Source of the DNA: Dehalococcoidia bacterium
GTDB lineage: Bacteria; Chloroflexota; Dehalococcoidia; GIF9; UBA5629
DNA: 5,100 nt
NCBI GenBank assembly: GCA_028715025.1
Contig: JAQTLG010000151.1
Span: 1 to 5,100, forward strand
Direction of reading: 5' to 3'
A model generated the notes under the pieces. It searched no databases and had not been told where the DNA came from. It saw only the letters and a list, made by a program, of their open reading frames with translations. A program made the position numbers and the translations under genes. Below, piece after piece: positions 1 to 5,100 of this stretch (positions are counted from its first letter, which is position 1; each line of letters opens with the position of its first letter).

Positions 1-1104
1 ATAGTGGTCAAGACCAATATCTCGGCCGATCTCAACGGCTCGTGGCAGTCCTCCTTCTCCATCCCTGCATCTTCCAAAGGCACGCACAAGGTGGATGCCA
101 AGGGCGCAACCACCGCCCTGGAGGATGTTCCCGACGCCGTATTCACAGTATCGCCCGGCATAAAGGTCGAACAGGCCAGCGGCAGGCTGGGCGACATCAT
201 TAATACCGGAGACACACTCTATGTAAACGGCGTCGGCTTCCAGGAGAACGAGACCAATATCAAGGTCACATTCGATGATACGCAGGCAGTCGGAAATATC
301 ACCGCGGACGCGCACGGCTCATGGTCGACCCAGTTCAGTGTGCCCGCCGCTACCAGTGGTGAGCATGTGGTTGACTCGTTCGGTGACGCCACAAAGGCCG
401 ACGATGTCTCACAATATATTGTCGTCATCACACCAGAGGTGACGATAAATCCGGTAAGCGGCTCAGTAGGCGAAAACACGCTGCTCGCGGGCAGCGGATT
501 CGGCGCCAACCAGTCACTGACCATCACCTATGACGCCAGGAAGGTGGAAAGCGCTGCCACCACGGACGGCAAGGGCAGCTTCAGCACCAGCTTCAAACCA
601 CCTTCCAGCAATGCGGGCAGCCACCTGGTGACCGTTAGCGACGGCACGCAGGCCGTAGCTTCCACAACATTCACTATCGAATCCATCGCACCGGCGGCCC
701 CATCCCCGATTTCGCCCGCCGCCGGCACCAAGATAGGACTCTTCGAAAATAAGCCCATAGACTTCAAGTGGTCCGCGGTCGATGACCCCAGCGGCGTAAC
801 TTATTCCTTCGAGATGAGCCGGAACGCCGATTTCTCGGGCTCGGTGGTGCGCAAGGATGGGCTGGATCAACCCGAATACGTACTGCCGTCCGGCGAGAAG
901 CCGCAGGCGGGGGATTACTTCTGGCGCGCTAAGGCGGTCGACCTGGCCGGAAACGCAGGTGAGTGGAGCCAGTCACAATTCATCTCTTTCTCAGGTTTCG
1001 ACTTCTGGCCCATCGTGGGAATCATTGCCGGCCTGGTCGTTGTGGGGTTGATCATATGGCGCGTCAGGGCCATCAGCAGAAAGGGCGGCTGGTCGTCATC
1101 GTAA
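1..1104 (+). CDS. Membrane-anchored surface protein with tandem Ig/IPT-like repeats (5' partial)
   Basis: This is the C-terminal part of a probable exported protein; its start lies left of the window. The GTG at position 4 is not taken as the start. The residues there (VVKTNISADLNGSW) align with the interior of the next repeat (AVGNITADAHGSW), so translation should already be under way. Counting from base 4, an incomplete repeat covers residues 1-49, a full repeat 50-142 and a third 143-225. They share G-x-G-F-x-x-N, then D-x-x-G-S-W/F, F-x-x-P and G-x-H-x-V. Residues 228-329 look like a fibronectin-III/Ig-like domain (FKWSAVDDPSG, DYFWRAKAVDLAGNAGEWS). Residues 335-352 are a hydrophobic membrane helix, followed by a basic tail (RVRAISRK). 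The inferred topology is repeats outside, short tail inside. Known relatives act in adhesion or as envelope scaffolds, but no specific ligand can be named. The next gene has its own promoter, though no terminator separates the two. Confidence 0.85.
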   Translation: MVVKTNISADLNGSWQSSFSIPASSKGTHKVDAKGATTALEDVPDAVFTVSPGIKVEQASGRLGDIINTGDTLYVNGVGFQENETNIKVTFDDTQAVGNITADAHGSWSTQFSVPAATSGEHVVDSFGDATKADDVSQYIVVITPEVTINPVSGSVGENTLLAGSGFGANQSLTITYDARKVESAATTDGKGSFSTSFKPPSSNAGSHLVTVSDGTQAVASTTFTIESIAPAAPSPISPAAGTKIGLFENKPIDFKWSAVDDPSGVTYSFEMSRNADFSGSVVRKDGLDQPEYVLPSGEKPQAGDYFWRAKAVDLAGNAGEWSQSQFISFSGFDFWPIVGIIAGLVVVGLIIWRVRAISRKGGWSSS

Positions 1105-1114
1105 TTCAACAATC

Positions 1115-1143
1115 TTGACAAAATGACCATGCGGCTTTAATAT
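1115..1143 (+). promoter_or_regulatory. Sigma70-type promoter for the tubulin/FtsZ-like gene
   Basis: A perfect TTGACA -35 box lies at 1115-1120, followed by exactly 17 bp and a TAATAT -10 box at 1138-1143, which matches TATAAT at 4 of 6 positions. Transcription would start near 1150, giving a leader of about 60 nt. The leader is much richer in A and T than the flanking genes and shows no clear riboswitch fold. The -35 box begins 11 bp after the stop codon of the upstream gene. Prediction is from sequence only. Confidence 0.65.
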
Positions 1144-1213
1144 GGGTTAAATCTAACAGTATTAATGCGTTCAGCTAAATATAAAACTAAATAGTTAAGC
1201 GAGGTATTACACA

Positions 1214-2395
1214 ATGAAATTAATGGTTATCGGGCTGGGGCAATGCGGCTCACGTGTCGCCGACGAGTATGCCCGCCTGGGCCAGAGGGCTCATGGTGAA
1301 CGCGGTACAACCATTGTTACAGGGACCTTTGCCGTTAACACCGACCAGACCGACCTGACCGGTTTATCTCATATCGGCTCAGACTACATGCACCGAATTC
1401 TGATCGGCGGTCGCAAGACCTGGGGACACGGAGTAGGCAAGGTCAACGAGATGGGCGCCGAACTGGCCCGCGAGGACGGCGACAAGGTCATCGATGCCGT
1501 GCGCACATCCCCCCTCTTCTACCAGACCCATGCTTTTCTGCTGATCGCCGGAACGGCCGGCGGCACCGGCTCGGGCGCGATCTCGATCATCGCGCAGATG
1601 CTCAAGGAGCGCTACATCGGTAAGCCGGTATATTCACTCTGCGTGCTGCCCTTCGAACACGAGGAGGTAGCCGAGCTGCGCAGTGTCTACAACACCGCCA
1701 CCTGCCTTAAATCCATCCACTCCGTGGCGGACGGCGTATTCCTGGCAGACAACCAGCGCTACGTGCGCAAGGACGCCAGCCTGGCCATGAACCTGTCCCG
1801 CATCAACCGCCAGATCGTGGAGCCTTTCTACGACCTGATGTGCGCGGGCGAGGTGACCAACGTGCGACATGTGGGCGCCAAGACTATGGACGCAGGCGAC
1901 ATCATGCAATCTATCGACGGATGGACCGCCATCGGCTGCGGCAGCACGGATATCCCGCGCGGATTCCGCTTCCCCTGGGAGCTCTCCAAGACCGGCTTCC
2001 GTGAGAAGAGCGGCGAGACGCTGCGCGCCATGCAGGCCATGGACGCCGCCGTCAGCGAGCTTTCCATCGCGCTCAATCCGGAGGACGCCGGCCGCGCGCT
2101 TTACCTGCTGGCCGCGCCCACCAAGGAGATGAGCATGGATATCGCCAAAGGCCTGGGCGATTACCTGCGCGAGCTGGCCGAGAACGCAGTCATACGCGCC
2201 GGCGACTTCCCCAGGGACCGCGGATCGGTGAATGTCACCATCCTCTTCTCGCAACTCGCCTTTGTACAGAAGATACGCGACTATTACGACAGGGCCTCGG
2301 CCTTCGCCATGACCCAGAAGGACCGCCTCAAGGAAACAACGGGCCGCCTGCGCGACATGGAAGACGCCGCCAAGGGCCTGCCCAGCCTTATCTAA
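1214..2395 (+). CDS. Divergent tubulin/FtsZ superfamily GTPase
   Basis: This 393-residue protein is predicted to bind GTP and assemble into cytoplasmic filaments. The superfamily loops appear in order. T1 is GLGQCGSRVAD (7-17), with a tubulin-like GQCG. A T2-like NTDQTDL lies at 42-48. T3 is GHGVGKVNEMG (71-81). The T4 signature AGTAGGTGSG (112-121) matches FtsZ GGGTGTG and tubulin GGGTGSG. A T5-like LPFEHEE lies at 145-151, and T6 is ADNQRY with N180. T7 is TMDAGDI, with D226 and D229 at the catalytic acidic positions, but Thr224 stands where FtsZ usually has Asn. Length is close to E. coli FtsZ (383). The C-terminus is a charged, probably helical segment ending GLPSLI, without the usual FtsZ tail peptide that binds FtsA or ZipA. 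The ATG at 1214 is preferred over the in-frame ATG at 1223 because GAGG (1201-1204) lies 9 nt upstream. No ftsA, ftsQ or mur gene is nearby, so this is probably not the main division FtsZ. It could be CetZ-like or a new branch. Confidence 0.9.
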   Translation: MKLMVIGLGQCGSRVADEYARLGQRAHGERGTTIVTGTFAVNTDQTDLTGLSHIGSDYMHRILIGGRKTWGHGVGKVNEMGAELAREDGDKVIDAVRTSPLFYQTHAFLLIAGTAGGTGSGAISIIAQMLKERYIGKPVYSLCVLPFEHEEVAELRSVYNTATCLKSIHSVADGVFLADNQRYVRKDASLAMNLSRINRQIVEPFYDLMCAGEVTNVRHVGAKTMDAGDIMQSIDGWTAIGCGSTDIPRGFRFPWELSKTGFREKSGETLRAMQAMDAAVSELSIALNPEDAGRALYLLAAPTKEMSMDIAKGLGDYLRELAENAVIRAGDFPRDRGSVNVTILFSQLAFVQKIRDYYDRASAFAMTQKDRLKETTGRLRDMEDAAKGLPSLI

Positions 2396-2416
2396 AACTT
2401 CATCATCGATTTAACG

Positions 2417-2450
2417 AAAGAGGGGACAGAATATTCTGTCCCCTCTTTTT
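2417..2450 (+). terminator. Intrinsic terminator, perfect 16+16 bp palindrome
   Basis: Bases 2417-2432 and 2433-2448 are exact reverse complements with no spacer. As RNA this would fold into a stem rich in GAGGGGACAG/CTGTCCCCTC, with a small A/U loop at the centre. Five T residues close it (2446-2450). It begins 22 bp after the stop codon of the tubulin/FtsZ-like gene. The A run on the left arm gives some T tract on the other strand too, so weak two-way function is possible. No convergent gene is present here. Confidence 0.85.
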
Positions 2451-2465
2451 GCACGGCACGTTATC

Positions 2466-2530
2466 GCAGGGGCGTACCTGAAAGTACGCCCAAAAGCCGA
2501 TGCAGGCGGGGTTGAAAACCCGCCCCTACA
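2466..2530. repeat. REP/BIME-like GC-rich palindromic element
   Basis: Outer arms AGGGGCG (2468-2474) and CGCCCCT (2521-2527) are exact reverse complements, with partial matching beyond. Inside, GGGCGTAC (2470-2477) pairs with GTACGCCC (2484-2491) across a 6-nt loop. GGCGGG (2505-2510) can pair with CCCGCC (2519-2524), which competes with the outer pairing. GCAGGGGCG and GCAGGCGGGG also look like two copies of one half-unit. This design matches extragenic palindromes dispersed by REP-associated Y1 transposases. Membership of such a family is inferred, since only one copy is visible here. Confidence 0.6.
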
Positions 2531-2544
2531 GGAGAGCCTAAGTG
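2531..2544 (+). promoter_or_regulatory. Ribosome binding site and GTG start of the methyltransferase
   Basis: GGAG (2531-2534, within AGGAGAG) lies 7 nt before the GTG at 2542-2544. This supports GTG as the start. The site abuts the palindromic repeat, whose recognisable sequence ends at about 2530, so folding of the repeat could affect ribosome access. No convincing promoter is visible between the upstream terminator and this site. Confidence 0.6.
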
Positions 2545-3411
2545 GAAAAACCAGGACTGTTCGACGTTAAGATAAGCGACATATCGTCCACCATGCTGAT
2601 TACCCTTTACTGCCGCGCGCTGGAAAGCCGGTCACGAAATCCCATCATAAACGACCCCGAAGCTGTCAGGATAGCCGACACTATTAACAGCCGGCTGGCC
2701 GGCTCCGGGGAAAGGCTGTACAGGGATCTGGCACAGGGAAAGCTGGATAAAAAATTAACGACATTTATCTCCCTGCGGGCCAGGCGATTCGATGATTATG
2801 CACGCGCTTTCCTGTCGGGCAATCCCGGTGGAACGGTCGTGAACATGGGCTGCGGCCTGGATACACGCTTCTGGAGAATCGACGATGGGAAGATGAGCTT
2901 CTATGACCTCGATTTGCCTGAGGTCATCGAGATAAAGAGGAAGCTCTGCAGGGAGGCCGGACGCTATCACATGATCGCCTCGTCGGTACTGGACTATAAC
3001 TGGCTGTCGCTACTGAAAAATGAGACCGGAGGTCCTGTTCTATTCCTGGCAGAGGGGCTCGTCATGTACCTGGAAAAGAAAGACGTCAGGGAGCTGGTCT
3101 TAAAACTGCAGTCTTCTTTTCCGGGCTCTGAGCTTGTCTGCGAGGTGGTGAATGAGTCCGTCGCCCACGGGTGGCTCAAAGCGGCCATGAACATGCGGCT
3201 GCAAAGGCAATTACACCTGGGCCGCGGAGCCATGTTCCTGTCCGGCATCAGGGACGGCAGGGAGATAGAAAGCTGGTCACCCGGCATCAGGTTGATAGAC
3301 GAATGGTCGTACTTCGACTCGTCTGAAAAAAGGCTTGGCCCGGCGCGCTTCATCGGTGCAATCCCCTGGATGCGCAGGGTGCAGTGGACCGTTCATTATA
3401 AGCTGGGTTGA
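2542..3411 (+). CDS. SAM-dependent O-methyltransferase, LCM/PPM1/TcmP-like
   Basis: This 289-residue protein belongs by sequence to the leucine carboxyl methyltransferase superfamily of class I SAM enzymes. In that family, bacterial members such as TcmP methylate carboxyl or hydroxyl groups of small molecules. The N-terminal helical part (about 1-95) carries the family-like pattern of a conserved segment around NDPEAVRIAD and later FISLRARRFDDYAR. SAM-binding motif I is VVNMGCGLDTRFWR (99-112). The acidic motif II is YDLDLPEV (121-128), and the characteristic LAEGLVMYL lies at 169-177. No signal peptide or membrane segment is seen, so it should be cytoplasmic. Start is GTG with a good SD sequence 7 nt upstream. 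It stands alone: the terminator before it cuts it off from the tubulin-like gene, and the terminase gene converges from the other side 3 bp after its stop. No biosynthetic neighbours hint at a substrate. The family call is firm; the substrate is unknown. Confidence 0.85.
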   Translation: MEKPGLFDVKISDISSTMLITLYCRALESRSRNPIINDPEAVRIADTINSRLAGSGERLYRDLAQGKLDKKLTTFISLRARRFDDYARAFLSGNPGGTVVNMGCGLDTRFWRIDDGKMSFYDLDLPEVIEIKRKLCREAGRYHMIASSVLDYNWLSLLKNETGGPVLFLAEGLVMYLEKKDVRELVLKLQSSFPGSELVCEVVNESVAHGWLKAAMNMRLQRQLHLGRGAMFLSGIRDGREIESWSPGIRLIDEWSYFDSSEKRLGPARFIGAIPWMRRVQWTVHYKLG

Positions 3412-3414
3412 ATG

Positions 3415-4785
3415 CTATTCCCTCACGATCCCCTCAGCCCTGCGGGGAACAAGGCGCGCCGCAGCCTCCACGCAAAGCGCCAGACTGATTAAATAATCAT
3501 CATGCCCGGCAGAGGGCTCTACGAAGAAATTGATAGTACGGTTGGGGCGGCTGACACTACGGGCGCGCTCAAATTCGAACATCATCTCCAGATAGTCCCG
3601 CGAGCCGTCGGCTCGATACAGCTTGAGCCGGCCTGAATTGACAGCCGCCAGCAGGCTGAAGCCCAGTGCCGACTTGGAGGACTGCGTGAATTTAAAGGGC
3701 ACGACACAGCCGCCCAGCGAGGTGCGTAGAAACGAGGCCACCCCTTCGCCTACGCCCGTGGCATCCGCGACCACGCTGCTGCAGCGCCAGGTATGTTTAA
3801 GTATATGCGCCAGCTCACGATACAGCTCCGGGTGCTTCCTGCCGGTCCAGCAGTAATGCTCGACCACCTCTATGCTCGTCCCATCCATGGCAGAATCATC
3901 CGCACGGTTTGCCACTTCGGCGATGGTCAGCACCGCGGCATCCCGCCCACGCAGCATCATCCCCGGCTCGTCGGTCACCTCGGCCTCGCCTGCCAGGTCC
4001 AGGCCGGCCACGTATACCTTACTCTCGGACTCCCGGCGCGCCTGCCTGTCATGCGTGCCCTGCAGCATGGCTATTTGAGCGCGTGACAGAAATCCTCCCG
4101 TATTGCGTACGGGCAGCAGCGCATACTGGCTCAGGAACAGTGGATGGTCGGCGCCCAGCCTGGCGCGCTCAGCATCCACGAAAGCCCGATAGGCGGGATT
4201 ATATCTGGCCACCTCCTGCCAATCGAAGCGGAAATGGCGCTTCAAGCCGTCTTTTTTCTCCAACTCGAGATTCATCAGTTTGACCTCCTCCAGCAGGGTG
4301 GAATCATCCCAGGGCGTTCCGTAATGAACGGTAGTGGCATTGGTGGAGGAAGCCATGGGTCGAAAATCACGGGTGTATTTGTCCTTGCCTACATCCTGCG
4401 ACTCGTCGATCTCAAGCAGGATGTCCGCCGTGTGCCCGACCACCGACGACGTCTCTTCGGCCGAGAGGAAGACCTGGCAGGCCGCTCCCAGGCGTATGAT
4501 GTATCCCATCTCGGCCTCCCATAATCCACGGAAGCCAAAATCATCCAGCCGCTGTTTGAGGCGCATCATTGAGATAACGGTCTGCGGCTTGAAAGTGGGC
4601 GAGCATTTTACGGCGCTGCCCCCGCGCAGCATGAACATGGTTAGCAGCAGCACCCCGATATGCGCGGACAGCTCGTTTTTCCCTCCCTGGCGGGCGATCT
4701 CCACCGAGAGGGTCAAACCCCGCTGGTCCTCGATGCTCTCCAGCACGGCGCGGGCAATCTCGAGCTGATAGGGACGTAATTCCAT
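3415..4785 (-). CDS. Phage terminase large subunit (ATPase and nuclease)
   Basis: Predicted 456-residue DNA-packaging motor. In phages this subunit pumps DNA into the prohead with ATP and cuts it with an RNase H-like nuclease. In the ATPase half, a Q-motif-like LRPYQLEIA lies at 3-11 and Walker A is ARQGGKNE (31-38, K36). Walker B is LLEIDESQ (123-130, D127 and E128), and a motif III-like HYGTPWD lies at 154-160. In the nuclease half, acidic metal ligands are likely D263 in GLDLAGE, D341 in VADATGVGEG, and D429/D430 in GHDDYLISLAL. Length is normal, and no frameshift or lost catalytic residue is seen. The frame stays open upstream to an ATG at 4857, but that extension is a translated palindromic repeat (APRND twice). 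The start is therefore set at the ATG at 4785, with a weak GGATGAG upstream (4798-4792). The 48-codon gene fragment upstream may be its partner. No portal gene follows, so its present role is uncertain. Confidence 0.9.
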   Translation of the reverse strand: MELRPYQLEIARAVLESIEDQRGLTLSVEIARQGGKNELSAHIGVLLLTMFMLRGGSAVKCSPTFKPQTVISMMRLKQRLDDFGFRGLWEAEMGYIIRLGAACQVFLSAEETSSVVGHTADILLEIDESQDVGKDKYTRDFRPMASSTNATTVHYGTPWDDSTLLEEVKLMNLELEKKDGLKRHFRFDWQEVARYNPAYRAFVDAERARLGADHPLFLSQYALLPVRNTGGFLSRAQIAMLQGTHDRQARRESESKVYVAGLDLAGEAEVTDEPGMMLRGRDAAVLTIAEVANRADDSAMDGTSIEVVEHYCWTGRKHPELYRELAHILKHTWRCSSVVADATGVGEGVASFLRTSLGGCVVPFKFTQSSKSALGFSLLAAVNSGRLKLYRADGSRDYLEMMFEFERARSVSRPNRTINFFVEPSAGHDDYLISLALCVEAAARLVPRRAEGIVRE

Positions 4786-4805
4786 GATAATCTCATCCAG
4801 TAAGT

Positions 4806-4911
4806 CGTTACGAGGAGCTTTTTTATTGTCATTGCGAGGAGCGCAACGACGCGGCAATCTACTGCCACCCTGATTGTATGCACAAGATTGCCGCGCTTCG
4901 CTCGCAATGAC
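4806..4911. repeat. Long inverted repeat of the GTCATTGCGAG type, with a decayed extra half-copy
   Basis: The left arm (4828-4860) and right arm (4885-4911) form a long imperfect hairpin. GTCATTGCGAG (4828-4838) pairs exactly with CTCGCAATGAC (4901-4911), and CGCGGCAATCT (4850-4860) pairs exactly with AGATTGCCGCG (4885-4895). Between them lies an unequal internal loop, and a 24-nt loop caps the hairpin. A degraded extra half-unit at 4806-4818 repeats CGAGGAGC 24 bp before the copy at 4835-4842. Repeats with this core are known as dispersed intergenic palindromes in many bacterial genomes. It fills most of the 168-bp non-coding gap (4786-4953) between two minus-strand genes. No promoter is evident there. 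Confidence 0.8.
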
Positions 4912-4953
4912 GAATTAATGAGAGCTTGCAGTGACGTGAGTGCATAAGAGTCT

Positions 4954-5100
4954 CTACTTGATGAGCGCCTTGATCCCCAGAGGAATGGCCAGCTCGGTGA
5001 GCACCTTCGTAATGGCCTCCCTGAGGCTTTTCTTCTGCTCCTTTGAGATGGAGTAACTTATCTTCACCATGCCGGCGATGGCGTTGGCCGTGCGCAGGTG
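4954..5100 (-). CDS. C-terminal 48 codons of an unidentified gene, perhaps a terminase small-subunit-like protein (partial)
   Basis: The minus strand is open from the right edge to a TAG at 4956-4954. It encodes 48 residues starting HLRTANAIAGMVKISYS and ending LAIPLGIKALIK. The piece is rich in Ala, Ile, Leu and Lys, looks mostly helical, and has no Cys, Trp or membrane segment. GC use in the codons resembles that of neighbouring genes. It lies just upstream of the terminase on the same strand, where phages usually keep the small subunit or another DNA-binding partner. The LRTANAIA helix would suit such a small helical protein. That assignment comes from position, not from a diagnostic motif. 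The start and most of the protein are beyond the window. Confidence 0.55.
   Translation of the reverse strand, partial: HLRTANAIAGMVKISYSISKEQKKSLREAITKVLTELAIPLGIKALIK

Noticed and set aside
514..870. A 118-codon minus-strand open frame inside the surface protein gene
   Set aside because: No motif, low-complexity Gly/Ala/Arg content, and fully antisense to a frame with clear repeats and a membrane anchor.
1634..2254. A 206-codon open frame on the minus strand inside the GTPase gene
   Set aside because: It is rich in Ala, Gly, His and Val, has no recognisable motif, and lies wholly antisense to a gene with clear GTPase motifs. High GC third positions explain the open frame.
1214..2395. Phage-encoded tubulin (PhuZ or TubZ-like) linked to the nearby terminase
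   Set aside because: Loops T3 and T7 follow the cellular FtsZ pattern, the gene is on the opposite strand, and a terminator plus a methyltransferase gene separate it from the terminase.
1214..2395. Naming the gene ftsZ
   Set aside because: The tail peptide and division-cluster neighbours are missing and the T7 Asn is replaced, so the symbol would overstate the evidence.
4144..4768. Overlapping plus-strand open frames of 126 and 144 codons across the terminase gene
   Set aside because: Both lie opposite the conserved ATPase half of the terminase and show no domain of their own.
4713..4907. A 64-codon minus-strand frame across the repeat and terminase start
   Set aside because: Its first half is translated inverted repeat and its second half is the terminase start read out of frame.
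4828..4911. CRISPR array or tRNA-like structure
   Set aside because: There is one inverted repeat pair plus a degraded half-copy, with no regular spacers, no cloverleaf and no 3' acceptor stem.

Overview
The window looks like a chromosomal segment of an uncultured, moderately GC-rich bacterium. Three things would fit Chloroflexi of the Dehalococcoidia type: the Ig-like repeat surface protein, the divergent tubulin/FtsZ-like GTPase, and the dense palindromic repeats. This placement rests on remembered similarity, not a search, and should be held loosely.

Left part (1-2450), plus strand. The 3' part of a cell-surface protein carries tandem Ig/IPT-like repeats, a fibronectin-III-like domain and one C-terminal membrane anchor. 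A 109-bp gap follows, holding a good sigma70-type promoter and an AT-rich leader. It leads into a complete 393-residue tubulin/FtsZ superfamily GTPase. All nucleotide-contacting loops are recognisable, but the C-terminal tail is unlike that of division FtsZ. A perfect 16+16 bp palindrome ending in a T run terminates the unit.

Middle (2451-3411), plus strand. A GC-rich REP/BIME-like palindromic element runs right up to the ribosome binding site of a GTG-started, SAM-dependent O-methyltransferase of the LCM/PPM1/TcmP family.

Right part (3415-5100), minus strand. A complete phage-type terminase large subunit, with both ATPase and nuclease residues present, converges on the methyltransferase with 3 bp between the stop codons. 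Upstream of it lies a 168-bp non-coding gap dominated by a long inverted repeat of the widespread GTCATTGCGAG type, then the C-terminal 48 codons of another minus-strand gene that runs off the window. No portal or capsid gene follows the terminase, so it is the end of a phage remnant, a separated packaging module, or a retained orphan.

The pieces do not form one pathway. The most interesting unit is the anchored Ig-repeat protein beside the non-canonical tubulin-like GTPase. The second is the intact but portal-less terminase preceded by a mobile-type repeat that creates a false N-terminal extension.
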